NCBI GenBank assembly: GCA_030533445.1 | Contig: CM060066.1 | Coordinates: forward strand, 34,255,235 to 34,319,234 | Direction of reading: 5' to 3' | DNA: 64,000 nucleotides | Source of the DNA: Cyprinodon diabolis | Taxonomy: Eukaryota; Chordata; Actinopteri; Cyprinodontiformes; Cyprinodontidae | Shown here: positions 1 to 12,090 of the stretch, piece by piece | Layout: the number at the start of each line of letters is the position of its first letter | How positions within the stretch are numbered: position 1 is the first letter of the stretch | Translations under genes and position numbers: made by a program | Notes under the pieces: generated by a model | Told to the model about the DNA's origin: nothing | Seen by the model: only the letters and a program-made list of their open reading frames with translations | The model's database searches: none

Positions 1-690
1 TTCCCCTGGTCTAGCCTCTGTTCAACCAGAAACAGTTGCAGAGACACCTGACCTGGGCCACAGAGAAGCAGCACTGGACTGTTGCCCAGTTTTGCATGTC
101 ATTTGTAAATCAAGGCACCAGAGTCTGGAGGAAGACTGGGGAGAAGGAAATGCCAAAATGGCAGAAGTCCATTGTCAAGTACCCACAATCAGTGATTTTC
201 TGGGGTGCCATGTCAGCTGCTGGTGTTGGTCTACTGTGTTTTATCAAGGGCAATGTCAATGCAGCTAGCTAGCAGGAGATTTTGGAGCACTTCATGAGCA
301 CTTCAGAGACACAAGACCCAACACCCTGGATGATCTAAAGGCCACTATCGAAGCATCCTGCACCTCCACAACACCTAAGCAGTGCCACAGGCTGATTGAC
401 TTAATGACACGCCGCATTGAAGCCGTCATAATTACAAAAGTATTCCCGAACAAGTATTGAGTGCATAACTGTACATATTTATTGAAGGTTGACTTTTTTG
501 TATTAAGAACACTTTTCTTTTATTGGTCAGATGAAATATTCTAATTTTGTGAGATAGGAATTTTGGGTGTTCATGAGCTGTATGCTAAAATCATCCGTAT
601 TAAGACAATAAAAGATCTGAAATATTTCAATTAGAGTTGTTAAGTTTTATCATTACATTATGGAAAATAATTAACTTTATCACAATATAG
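1..690 (+). pseudogene. Tc1-like transposon, 3' part, internally deleted
   Basis: The frame at 36-272 reads as the middle of a Tc1/mariner transposase: the stretches RVWRKTGEKEMPKWQKS and VIFWGAMSAAGVGLLCFIKG match the usual region just after the first catalytic Asp. After the residues corresponding to 'QEILEHFM' (about 270-298) the sequence jumps to the C-terminal part ('LDDLKATIEAS...QCHRLIDLM.RRIEAVI', about 310-440). The segment holding the second Asp and the Glu of the DDE triad is therefore missing, and a stop lies at 270-272. The AT-rich 3' untranslated part continues to about 690 and contains an AATAAA. The 5' end lies outside the window. This is a dead fragment. Family assignment is from remembered Tc1 protein patterns and is firm; the exact right boundary is approximate. 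Confidence 0.85.
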
Positions 691-2571
691 CTGGAAGCAG
701 GTGTGAACAGAGCATTCCAGAAAGGAGCATAGGGAAAAGGAGACCAATACAAGAGGGGAACAGAGGGCAATCAAGACATACCTAAAAACTCAATTACAAC
801 CAGAAAACGCCACAAAATAGAAATTAAACTAATAAAACTAAAAAACTAAGAAAAACATGGATCAAGGTGAAACTGAAAACTCATAAGAAAACGTAAAAAG
901 AACCAAGACCGTGACAACTATGTTCTGACAACTTCATTCAGTTTTACTTGAAAAAAGATAAATATCTATGAAAAAAGAAAATTAAACACACACATGCATT
1001 GTCCTGGTTGTCAGTGTTAAACAGCTGGGGATATACAGATTTTTCATTTTAAGTAAATCATTATTGTCTCAATAGTTCTTCACAAAAACGAGGAAAGCAA
1101 TAATATGTGAAGAATTACAGAGTAGAAAAAAGGATAGAAAATACAAATAAAATCAATATTATCAAGCAAGAGTAACTTAATAAAAAGTACCCTTATGTAA
1201 TAATGATGAGGTTTCCAGGCAGCTAATGTCAACAGGGCACCCAGGACTGCATCAACATATTGGCTTGTGAGAGGATCTAAAAATATTGAAAGTGACCTTG
1301 TCAATAAACAAGTTATGAAAAAGAAAGCAAGAAGCAATAATGAAAACTTTTGGATTTGATTCAAAATAGGTTTACTTCTTATATATGTGCATCTCTTTTG
1401 CATGTTATTGGTAAGAATTCTCAAACTGGGACATATATTCTGTTGTTTGTGGTGAAATTCTGATGTTTTTATTTTAAATGGATTTATAATTACAAACAAG
1501 TGTACATTTATTCATTTGTTTCTCATTTGTTTATTTATTTAGTAACTTAGTAAGTTAACTACATAGCTTTGTCTTAATTTTGCTGGGGTGTGCAGCGATT
1601 GCGTTGTCTTTCATACTTGACCCCAAAAAGAGATGGTAATGGTGAATGTTTGGGTTGGATGTATGTGTTGGGGGGGGACGGCTGTCCCTCAGCTCCCTGT
1701 GCAACTATGTAATTGGGGCATCTTGGCAATGCAGTCTAATGGCTTTACAGGAACGCTCAAACACTGATGAACATCTGTTTGGCAGAAACCCAACAGCCAC
1801 ATACATGATGAACCTGAAAAGAACAGGCGTGTTCAGAAATCCACTATGGCTGCATTACAGAAGACACAAAGGCAGTAAATCATATTTAGACTACCCTTAA
1901 ATCCTAAAGTCACAGGGATACGGCATCTCCAACTGTTGCATTTCCGAATTCTCAGGAGTGGTGCCCGAGTTTACACAAGTGAATCACTGAATGTGAATCC
2001 TTTAGCTGCAACATACGGATCAAGATGCAATGACCGAAAAATTTTGGTTGACAGATAACCATGGATATATGATTCGCCGATTTTAGGTTTACAGGCTGAC
2101 ATATAACTAACTGGCCTGCTTAAGATGAAAGCAAAAAAAAAAAACGCTGATTTTAAGACAGGATGTTTTTTTTAATAGAAATTTTCTAACTTTTGGGACA
2201 ATATTGTCCGATTAAGAGTACATTTATATAAATTTTTAAGCCAGAATGATTTGACATTTAAATATGTCTTCCCTACGACTTTAAAATATATATGAAAAAA
2301 CAGAATACTTATAGTTTTTCTCTGAAACTAAACTAATACCTAAAGACATAATACCTACTTACATCCACATGCTAGAGAGTAAATGTTTGGACAGCAATTC
2401 AAATGTGGTCCACAGAAAATAAAAAAATAAATAAATAAAATAAGGTCACCTGAGGCAACGTGATTATTTAAAACGTTCTGTCTGCTTTGGTTTTCTTTTT
2501 TAATGTTGGGAGCAGAAAGGATATCTATACATTAAAAATCATATTCAGCTGAGCTTCTACTAGAATTGAAA
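691..2571. other. Intergenic DNA, no gene recognised
   Basis: AT-rich sequence with short open frames on both strands (for example 1080-1499 minus and 1646-1900 plus) that show no recognisable domain, no splice-site context and low-complexity composition. A run of G lies near 1669-1677. I see no RNA gene or clear repeat boundary. Confidence 0.5.
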
Positions 2572-2602
2572 GTGAATTTCTCCATTGTGAGATCAATAAA
2601 TT
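2572..2602 (+). repeat. SINE 3' tail remnant
   Basis: The bases around TGAATTTCTCCATTGTGAGATCAATAAA match the tail of the SINE at 26206-26350 (TTTCTCCAATGTGAGATCAATAAA). No tRNA-like head precedes it, so this is a 5'-truncated copy or a scrap of the partner LINE 3' end. Confidence 0.5.
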
Positions 2603-2939
2603 TGTATTTGTTTTGGATTGTGACAGTTGTCACAGCCACATTTTTCCCCAAGGTTTTATGATGTTCCACTTGTTGTTTTGATAAAAGGGAAAGAATTCGT
2701 AATGATTCAATAAAACAACTTCATTTCAGTTCAGTTTGGAATATAATGGGGGATGTTGAACTCTAGACTACCTGTCAGACAAGCTTCAATATCTCTGAAA
2801 TGAAAGTAACGCAAATGATCATTTTAACTGCACAAACCTGCACTAATGAAGCACTAGCCGTTCAATCTATTTGCATCCGAAATGCACAGCGGTGAACTCC
2901 CAGCAGTTATTATGGAGAGTACCAAAGACACCACATTCA

Positions 2940-2947
2940 GTGTGAAT
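2940..2947. repeat. hAT target-site duplication, left copy
   Basis: GTGTGAAT directly precedes the CAGTGGCGG terminus and is repeated exactly at 4267-4274 after the opposite terminus. An 8-bp duplication is the hAT signature. Confidence 0.9.
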
Positions 2948-4266
2948 CAGTGGCGGCCGGCCCATAGGGGGCGCTGGGGCACCGCCCTCCCTGATAAGAA
3001 GAGAGAAACATAAAATATATTTTTTTAAATTAACTCATAAATGTCAGTTTTACTCTCTAGAGTGTGTACCTATAAGCAAAACAAATTATATAAACTACAT
3101 TTCCCTATGTACTGTCATTCATTTGTGGATTTCCACAGACAGACTCCTACCGTCTCTGTCTTGGGGCTGTGATCAGACAGACCCACATTTGCAGAGAATC
3201 TGTCAATCATGTACTATTGCTAGGTGAATTTAATGGCCAATCAGCGTCTCAGAACTTTATGGTCTTGGGGCGCTGAAAATACTGCGCTTTTACAGGCTTC
3301 TGCACCCAAGCGCAGGTGCAGACAATTAGAGGGATGATGGCGAACGTAACGAGCAAGATGCAGCTTCCACCAAATTCGGTGAGATCCTTATTTATCTACC
3401 CGTTTGCCAGAAGAACATCCATGTTGTAGGATATGAAAATTTCCTGTCATGGTTATTGTGACTGCGACGAATACACCTCGTCGCTTAAAACTTTGTGTGC
3501 CACACACACATTCCTGTTATACTGTGTTTGTGAGGACCAATACACTCGCGCTGAGCCCAGCAGCTCCATTAACTTAAAACACACAAGCTGTTTCTGGTTA
3601 CCTGCTGGCGTATTGAGGGTGCACACTTAATATTTCAGTGGGGTTAGCCGTGTATGTGTGTGTGTGTGTGTTTATGCTACGGGGATCTTCAGTCTGGCTG
3701 CGTCTTTGCTGGGTTCAAACCCAGTTTGGTGTAATTGAATAAGTCAATGAATCTGTGTAAAAGAATTAAGTTGTAAAAATTATTTGTTTGTTTTTGTCCA
3801 TCAATTGTTTGTGGAGGTAATATATGGACAAAACTGATTTATGAGAAGAAATCAGAAATAAGAGAGCCTGAGGGTAGGGGCTTAAACTATTTAATGAGGG
3901 CTGTGGGAAGAAGAGCGGCCATTTCTGTTTTATGTTTCTTTGTTACATTGCTGGTAACTGGAGGGAGGCTGAGGCCCAGAGGATCTTGTATATGTTTAGT
4001 TTCTTTTGCACCCTGTTTTGAGTTTTTGAGCACAATAAATCACCAACACCGGTAACCCGACTGAGCCTGGATTCTTGGAGGCCAAAGAACCCCGTCACAG
4101 TGACCCAAATCATCACGGTTACTGTTATTATATAGTAAATTAAATCATTACTGTTAAATTGTATGTATTGTGCAATTGTTTATTTGAATTCTTATTCCGG
4201 ATTAGTTGGAGACATACACTAGGCTATATCAGCCCCACCAAAAATATTTTTCACCAGCCGCCACTG
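2948..4266 (+). mobile_element. Non-autonomous hAT transposon (hAT-A), 1319 bp
   Basis: The element begins CAGTGGCGGCCGG and ends CCAGCCGCCACTG, giving imperfect terminal inverted repeats (CAGTGGCGGC then C or T then GG). It is bounded by perfect 8-bp duplications GTGTGAAT. The short first-exon-like frame at 3334-3429 keeps the residues expected at the start of a TTF-type zinc-finger hAT transposase. The bulk of the transposase is absent, so mobility would require a transposase in trans. The right half (about 3880-4120) contains an AATAAA and a segment reminiscent of a terminal-repeat scrap, which I could not classify. Boundaries are exact by TSD; family-level placement within hAT is inference. 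Confidence 0.85.
3334..3429 (+). pseudogene. hAT transposase 5'-exon remnant (31 codons)
   Basis: Reads MMANVTSKMQLPPNSVRSL and ends RRTSML before a TAG. The pattern '(L)PPNSVRxLxxYPFxRRTS' is reminiscent of the N-terminal region of hAT transposases with a TTF-type zinc finger, where it precedes the zinc-finger/hAT core. A GGTGAG donor-like site overlaps codon 15-16, so the original exon may have ended there. No downstream catalytic domain is present within the element. It lies inside a TSD-bounded hAT derivative, which supports the reading. The match is from memory of family patterns, not a search. Confidence 0.5.
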
Positions 4267-4274
4267 GTGTGAAT
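4267..4274. repeat. hAT target-site duplication, right copy
   Basis: GTGTGAAT, identical to 2940-2947. Confidence 0.9.
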
Positions 4275-6949
4275 GCTCCAAGAGTTTGTTCTAGGGTAGA
4301 AGAACGAACCTTCATCACAGTCTCAAATCTTTTGCCACCTTTAACAGCTTGTGTTTCTGTATTTACTCTTTTAATTGCCCACAAATTCTGCTTATCTTCA
4401 AAATCCCTGCTATAGAAAAACATCTGCATAGCAGATAGGGGCCATCGCCACATTTCTTGGGGATGTTGTGTTCAAGGCTATGCGTAATCTTACATTTACC
4501 CACATACAAGATTTGCTTTTATGACAGATCTGATCAAAACACCTTGCACATATATGTTCCCTTAATGGCCTGTGAGAAGATGCAAACTGGGAATACTTAC
4601 AGTTTACTTTTAACATTGTATGTTCCAATGTGTCTTATAACCTTTGAAGTAGATTAAATACCATAACAGTGAACTTCGTGTGCTTGAAAATGCAATGTGT
4701 TCCTGTATGTATTTCAATGATTGCTGTGATCAAACTGATGTAAATGTAATCAAGTAACCTTACCATCACTGTTTCTATTTTTTCTTAAAAGCAATGTGCA
4801 CATTCAGCCTTGAAGCCAGCATAGTCAGCTGCTTTGAGATAAATGGCATTAACGTACCAAATTTAAAACAGGTCAGTGAGAACATGGACCTTTACTTTAC
4901 ATGACAAAAGGTGGCATTTAATGTGGGTATCCCTGTGAGAGCTAAACAATTTGCTGCTACCACCAAGGTCAGAGAAGATCATAGTAAACAGCTGGGGAGG
5001 GAGCAGGCCTCCTTGCGAAAGTGTCATTGCTTCCCTATGTTTGCCAGCTGGCGGGGTACCAACCTGCTATCAGTATCACCTCTTCACATTGGGACAGATC
5101 CACTGCCTCGTTGGGAATATACACAGAGAACACAACTGCTCTCTCTTGCTCCCTACCTCCTCATCGTCCTCATGCCTATCTTATTTCCATCACTCAAAGT
5201 TGCTGCACTTAAGTCAACTGATAAAATGTTGTGGTTAAAAACAAACGAAAAGACACACAAAAGACTAACAATGCCAATAGTGTGAGTGCACAACAGTTGT
5301 AAAATTTTCCATATTTGCCTGATTAGATAACATCATATCTAAAACCCAACCGTCAGAACTTCAGCATCCTGAGGCGCGTCCTCTGACGATTTAAAAAAAA
5401 AAAGCTACATCTATTGTGATACCCTGAGACTGACATCCATTTACTTCTAACTCCAACATCACGGTTGGACAGATAAGGGGACAGTGGGGGGGTTCAGTGA
5501 TGAATAAGAAGAGGTACCACAAGGCGAGGGGAACCATGTGAAGACTGCAGCTTAAACAAGCTTCCTAATTGGCCACAAGAGACTTTACAAGTTTTGGCGG
5601 TGGAACAGTTCCTCTCTCTTATAACAGCGAGTCAAGCAAAAGTGCTGCATATAATTACACATGATTGGAAAAAGCACTCCGATGATGATGAGTGAATGCA
5701 GTGAAGAACTGGTAAGAAAATTAAGTCATGAACTTGGATGTAATGAAGTGTGTTCTGAACACAAGAAGCACACTCTCACACATAAACTGCATAAACATTA
5801 AGAACAAGTAAAAATAACTCCAGGAGCTGAGGCTTTGTGTCCTCCAATGACACGTGTACGCTTTCTAACATCCAAAGACAGACACACACACAAGCTTAAT
5901 ATAATAGGATACTCTCAGATCCCAAAGCAGTTGCATTATTTAACAGCAGTACTAGGATAGCCTGTGGTGTCTTTGATTGTGTGTGTAAGAGAGACTCTCC
6001 TCTTCCAGCTATAAATATACCTGCATCTAAGAATCCCCTTGTTTTCTTACTGTTTTCCAATATCTTAACTTTCTTCCTTTTGTCACTTCTCATCTATACT
6101 AAACTCCTTTATAGCCAAACAACTTAGCTTTTTTTTATTGCTTTGTTATCTGAAATGAAAGGTAGACTTTAGTGCGTGTCTTGAATCATAGCTACTGTTT
6201 CCATTCAAGGCCTGGAATCAGGAGGAATGTAGGGATTCTCCCACGGGGATGTGATTTCACCTCTGTTTCTCAAAAAATCGATGGTCTGTATTTTACAGAC
6301 AACTGAGCTACTTTGAGAAACCATGAATGTCATTGATAATCTTTTAGTCTGAGGTGCAAAAAAGAATCCCCAGACCTATGTTTTTCAGACTCAAAGATTT
6401 GAAGTCAATTCGGCATAAATTATGAGTTTTCAATGGAAAAGTACAATTATTAAATCTCTTCACCATTTCATGCCATATCCATGTTTTTTTTCATCAGCAT
6501 TTTGTGTACTGCTGGACATTTGATTTTGCATCTCCCCCATAATTAAGCCTGTCATTGTTTAAACATTTATGTAACACATAGATTAATGTGAACTAACATT
6601 AGTATATGCTTCTGGGCTTCCTATCACCTCTAAATAGAAAGGCTATTTTACCAATTATTGAATCTTGTTGGAATTACTAAGTCTTTAGTTCAAACTTTGC
6701 CGTACTATGATTTAGTTAATCTCAACAAGATAAATTTAAACTCAAAAGAGATTTTTCAAAACAAATTTTTAGATTTGTCATATATTTATCTCACTAGCAA
6801 ATAACATTTATTTTACAGTTTTTGTTTAATTTTACTCTACAGTTTCTTACTTATTCTTCCTTTAACTACCTTAAAGTTGTTGAAATAGTATCAAATATAG
6901 TTAAATCCCAAAACTCTTATGTCACTGCTAGATTCCTGGACTGGGTTGC
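4275..6949. other. Intergenic DNA, no gene recognised
   Basis: No coding region or repeat boundary can be supported. The largest frame (4911-5285 plus, 124 codons) overlaps two other open frames on the same strand, has no family resemblance and no convincing exon signals. Short A or T runs and AC-rich patches occur (for example around 5880). Confidence 0.45.
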
Positions 6950-7495
6950 CAGGGATACATGACTTCCCTTTCCCCATACACCTCCTCCAGCTCTTCTAGG
7001 ACAAGCTGGAGGTTTTCCAGGGCCAGTCAGCAGCATAGTTCATCCACGTGTCTAAGCCATTCCAAGGACCTACCTCTGGAGGCATGTGCCTGCAACATCT
7101 AATGAGGGAGGTCTGAAGAGAAATCTGAAACAGATGTCCTTACCCTATCTTTGAGGGAGTGCCTGGACGCCTACATAGGGAGCTCATTTTAGCCAATTGT
7201 ATCTGGGACCCTTTTCTTTTGGTTATGATGCACATGTCATGACCATAGGTGAGTATAAGAACATAGACCAGCCAATTGAGAGCTTCACTTTGTGGCTGAG
7301 CTCCCTCTTCTTCAAAACAGGCCAGTGCAGTGTTTGATACTGCAGCAGCCAAATTGATCCATCTGTCAGTAAACTGCTCCATTCTCCCCTCACTGAACAT
7401 AAAAACCAAGACACTCAAACTCCTCCACTTGTGGCAGGAGCTCTCCTCCAACCTAAAGAGGGAGAACTATGACCTCGAATTAGAGAAGCTGACCT
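6950..7495 (-). pseudogene. Rex3/RTE-like LINE fragment, degraded
   Basis: On the minus strand the frames at 7140-7451 read like the C-terminal third of the Rex3 reverse transcriptase: 'SEGRMEQ.TDRWI..AAAV', then 'ILTYGHDMCIITKRKGSQIQLAKMS'. The same region is present in the other Rex3 copy at 27184-27661 ('GKMEWEIDWQ', 'MVMSFGS'). Multiple frameshifts separate the matching pieces, so it is much older than the copy at 27184-34600. The 6950-7130 part corresponds to the 3' coding end. Coordinates of both ends are approximate. Confidence 0.7.
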
Positions 7496-8562
7496 TCATC
7501 GTGGCAACTTAGCACTTAGCTTAGACCTCAGCTTGTTTCTGCTAGCTCCAACCTGCTCATGCTGCAGGTCTTGGCAGGAAGGCGATAGCATAAGATCATA
7601 GTGGAAAAGCAGACATAATCCACTGGTCCCCAAACCAGAGACCTTCCACACCTAGGCTGTGCCTAGAAACTGGTAAAAGGCAAAGAGCTTTTAAAACTTA
7701 AAGACTCTGCTGTCATCTCTAAAAGTGAATTGTCAAAATAACAGTGGTATTGTCCAAAGCAGTTACATTACAGGTTCAGTTGCTTTAATGCACTATTGGC
7801 CTTTATTTTTGAGCGAAGATAGGAAATTGGATTTGAGAGAGGGGAAAGACTTACAGTAAATGTCAGCTGGTCAAGACTTCAACTCATGACAGCCGCGTCG
7901 AGGACTCCATACATGGGTTGCATACTTAAGGCATTTTCTTTTTTTATGACTATCCTTTTACATGGTTTTATCTTTTATTAGGTTGCCTGCCTTGATATGT
8001 TTTTCAGAAGCAAACTTCTTGACTAAATTATATGATGGATAAAAGGGATCTAAGCAAATAATCAACTTATAATACATTATTAATGATTTAATGGTTTTAA
8101 ATTTGTGCAATCCCATTAATTGATAATATCTCCTTTGGATGTGATCAACCATTAAACTGCCGTTATTAGTGGTTATTAGTCCCATAGAATGTCTTCAGAC
8201 TGCACCTCCTCTACCTTCTAGTAGGTTTCTTATAGCTGATAATATGCAGCTAATCGTTGATAACGGCTGCTTAAGCCACATCTAAAACCTTAAGTATCAC
8301 TTTCTATTTACCTACTTTCTATTTTTTATCTACCTTTTTTACTGCCTACCTTCTAAAAAAAAATGTGTTTTAATGCTTGCCTTTAAGTGAATTCCATATG
8401 TTTCAGTCACATGCATTTAATGTGTTGTTTAAAAAGAACTCAGTTGACAGAATATTAGATTTTTTAGGGGGAAAGGTTGTTCGATATGAGCGACATGCCA
8501 ATCAACTTTTTTTTAACAATAGAAGAATGTCTAAAATTATGTTCAGATTACTCATAAATACT
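7496..8562. other. Intergenic DNA, no gene recognised
   Basis: AT-rich sequence with short frames only; no domain, no repeat boundary recognised. Confidence 0.4.
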
Positions 8563-8566
8563 TTAA

Positions 8567-9314
8567 AGCTATAGAGGACGATCTTGTATTTCTGGGTGTA
8601 TCATCTAAATAAATGGTCCTCCTAATTGTTAATCATTCTGGTGATTGTTTACATAAGGTGGTCCTACCTGCTCATCCCATACCTGCTATCTTTTTCTGCG
8701 CATGTGCACTTTCAGGCAGATATGTGGTGAGCTACAGTTTCAGACAGTCATTGAAGGTCACCTTTTTTCACCGTGGTTCTTTGAAAATGGGCAAGGGTTG
8801 TAAAAGAATAAGTGTCTACGAAGTGTATGAGAAGAAAAGAAAGGTCTCATAAGAGGAAGATATATCCTGGAATATTTTGCTTGGAGAGCTCTCCTCGCAA
8901 AGTATTATGGGATTGCTGTTGTTACCCAACAACGGAGACTAATAACAAAAATGCTGCAGTCACGATGCGGTGGCGTGGGAATTATGTGACCAACGGGGAG
9001 GAAAACGTAGTGATAATCTGTCCAAACGATCAGTTAACTGAATTCACTATAAAGTCCACCATATAGTCCCCACTCTATATAGTGATTGAGGGATTTAGAG
9101 GTCAGGGCGGACATTCTGACACAGTTAGCTTGTATAAGGTATGAGAACATCAACTTTTAAACAGACAGTGCACGAAGGGAAATGGGCTTGTGCATGCTCT
9201 CGCATGCGTTTAATAGGTGTTCCCTCTCTGAAGCAGGGTGGTGCATGTGCATATATTTTTAAGGTGGAGAGGGCAGGTCTTTTAAAATACTTGCAAAAAT
9301 TCTCCACAATACCT
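8567..9314 (+). mobile_element. TTAA-flanked non-autonomous DNA transposon, copy 1 (748 bp)
   Basis: TTAA at 8563-8566 precedes AGCTATAGAGGACG, and ...TCTCCACAATACCT is followed by TTAA at 9315-9318. The two termini are imperfect inverted repeats. The left end (8567-8670) and right part (about 9125-9314) align by eye with the reverse complement of 45039-45399; shared landmarks are the AATTGTTAATCATT block, the AGCTTGTAT block and the AACTTTTAAACAGA block. Copy 1 carries several hundred bases in the middle (about 8680-9110) that copy 2 lacks, so it may be nearer the full-length non-autonomous form. TTAA duplication is typical of piggyBac and Kolobok elements; I cannot choose between them. Confidence 0.7.
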
Positions 9315-9318
9315 TTAA

Positions 9319-9939
9319 TTCATTTTTGTGGGTAAAGGAATTACATTAGCCTTAGGATTCATTCGGTGATACTCAGCTTATTGAAAGGTAGGCTGAAGCA
9401 ATTCTAGGGGAGTGATAACTGCTAATAACTTTCATATAGTAGAATGATAACATCCAAAGCAGCTTGCTTAAAAAGATATTCTTTAAGTGTTATGTTACTG
9501 CCTTCCACTGCATGGTGTCACAGTTCATTCCTAAGAGAAGCATTGCTGATATTTGCAAGCAAAATAAATGCCAGATTGGAGACATTGTAGCCCACAAACA
9601 TAAGATGATCCAGAGTCTGGGGTGAAGTTATTAACACTCTTAAATGCACCTTATGTAGTTTCGAAAAAATCTTTAGATTATCAACTAAGTAGCTCCCTTA
9701 ATTTCTGCTGTACTCGAAAGGTGAGATGTGCTGATATACAGTAAAAGTGGAGGACATTACAAAAAACATTTGGAACTGAGACCAATCAGAACTCCCTGTT
9801 TAAAAGCTCCCTGTTTTAGTGTAAACCAGCACAGAATGCTGGATTACACTAAAAAAGAGAGTTAGATCACAGTTAGTGCAACTCCATTAAAATGAAGCAG
9901 CAAGTAATCTGACAGAATTTCAGAGCAACATATCCTGTC
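9319..9939. other. Intergenic DNA, no gene recognised
   Basis: No feature recognised beyond short homopolymer runs. An imperfect short inverted repeat (TAGTGTAAACCAGCAC and its partner near 9830-9855) is noted but is too short to call. Confidence 0.35.
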
Positions 9940-10385
9940 CAGTGATAGTTTTACCTTGGAACTGGGGGGTAATCCAAAGCCAGAGTCGTAGCAGAACCAA
10001 GTTTCCAGGCCTGAAGATCAGAGAGCCAAAAAGGTGCCAGAGGGGAATCCAAACCGAGGTCAGAAGACAGATCCAAGTTCGGTAGGCAGGCAGAATCCAC
10101 GAATCAGTCCAAAACAGATCAGGCTAGCAGAGTAAAACAGGGGTAAGCAAACTCGAAATTCCAATACCAGAAAATGGCCAGGATCAGAAAATAAGAATGT
10201 AACAGAATTGCCAGAGTTACTCTCACAATCAGCTCAAGTAATCTGGCGCCGATAGCAGAAAAATGGGGAGCATAAATAGCACCTGAAAACAGGTGGAACA
10301 CATGAACGGTGATGAGCAACCAGGAAGAGTAGGCAGGTGAATGCAATGAGCAATTAAGCCAGCCATCAGGGCCAAGATCATGAAA
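9940..10385 (-). repeat. Unclassified interspersed repeat (purine-rich on + strand)
   Basis: Read on the minus strand this is a pyrimidine-rich sequence with CACCTG..TTTTCAGGTG..TATTTATGC, followed by a long series of CCTG/CTTGG/TCTG words. Its general style resembles the + strand segment 13590-14110 (CACCTGTTTTCAAT..CATTAG..CTTTAAAAG). This class of sequence is common in fish genomes, but I could not find its ends or target duplication and do not assign a family. Confidence 0.4.
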
Positions 10386-12090
10386 GTTTATTTTTACAGT
10401 AAAAAATAAAATAATGCCTATATATTATGATAAGCATCTCTTGATACAAGAGAAAACTTTTTAAGAAATGTCTGCTTATCAGTACAGTTTTAGTCAGTCG
10501 ACGTTAGATTAATTTGCTAAGCCATAACTTGCATCCCAAATATATAACATTTTCTACATCAACTTGAAGAGGAGAACAATCCTGGGCTTAACAGTTTGGG
10601 ATTCTTGTCCCGTGAGCTTCATATAATAAAAGAAACTTTTGTTTTCCCTCTTTTTCACTGAAGCTTCTGTGTTAGTTCAGTAGAAAGCAAGCTAGAGCAT
10701 TCCCTAAATGGCTTCTCAATCTCATGTCCAGGGAGCTTGTTAAAATCATACTATATTGACTATAGAAGCTGTTTGCTGTGACAATCAGGTTTTTTCGTGT
10801 TAGGAATTGACTTGGAGCCACACATTCATCCCCTGACAGGTCTGTTCCCACAAGGAATCAAGATTTGCTATAGGCTGGCTACTCATTGGTCCCATGGGTT
10901 ACAAAAAGGTTTCGCATTTTTTAAACATCTGCACCAAAATATTACAGCAATCCATCTGAAAGTTGTAACAGCAAAAACTAGCAGACACATCAAGACAGAC
11001 CTCTTGGTGGTGCTAGAGGAACCCTCAAGGGATATCTAATGTCAAAAGAAATCATCATCTGTGCTTCATTAATGGCTCCAAAATAAGTTTCATAGGAATC
11101 CACTTGACAGCTGCTGAGACATAGCCCAGAAAAGTTTATGATTGACAGTCCTCACCTCTGAAAACTATTTTTTCCTTCTAATTTGACATTGCTTCTAAAA
11201 TTTAGAAAATGGTTACCAAAAAAGTTACGTTTTGTTTTTTGTCAGTCTTATTGTTTATATTAATTTTTAATTACTTGTTGACTTGTTACCTGTGAGCCAA
11301 TATTTGTGGCTACTTACTGTCTGGAAATAGCTAAGTGCATTAGCATCATGGGCTGTTTTCCATTTCTTTGACACTTGCAAGCAAATTGATTATATTTAAT
11401 CATTACACACAGACTGGTGTCTGTGACAGTGGGGCCAATTATTTTACTTCCTTCTGATGTTGTGAGTTCAAAAAGAGTAGTATAATTTCAAATTATTTTG
11501 TTGATTTGAATGAGAATGGACAAAATATTATCTAGGAAATTCAGAAGAAAATCAATACTGTACATGACTTAAAAATGTATATTTTTTTTATATTTCAGCA
11601 TGTTAAGCAAAAAGTGTTTGATTAGCTCCAGTCAAGCCAATATTCTGATTTTGATTCTTTGCTCCTACACACACACATTACAATGAGTTCAACATATTTT
11701 CAGAATGCAGAATTGGGACAATGGATTGAGGTAATCTCAGGGGTGATTACTCTCCACCTTCCAGCTGTTCTCATTGTTGTTTGTATGTGGTCACAATGCC
11801 CATAGCTAAAACCATAACAATGAGAAAACACCATCTTACATTTTCTAATGAAAAGCAGCATGTGTAGGACTGACTACAAATCATGTAAATAAGAAAAATG
11901 TTTAAAATATCAAAAGTAAGAATTACTACTATGTATATAGCAGCCATTATGAATGTCTATGAATGTTCTCAGGACTTTAGGGCACTGTCACAACTTGACA
12001 ACTTAGACAGCGTATTGCTGACATCCCATAATCTTCTAAAATGCTGTCATAAGCTGAATTTTCTATGTATTTTTTTATTTTTTTGGGTGG
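10386..12090. other. Intergenic DNA, no gene recognised
   Basis: Mostly AT-rich single-copy-looking sequence. The 10797-11039 frame has no recognisable domain. No RNA gene or transposon terminus seen. Confidence 0.4.

Noticed and set aside
4911..5285. 124-codon plus-strand frame
   Set aside because: Overlaps two other open frames, composition is not protein-like, and no family or exon signals are visible.
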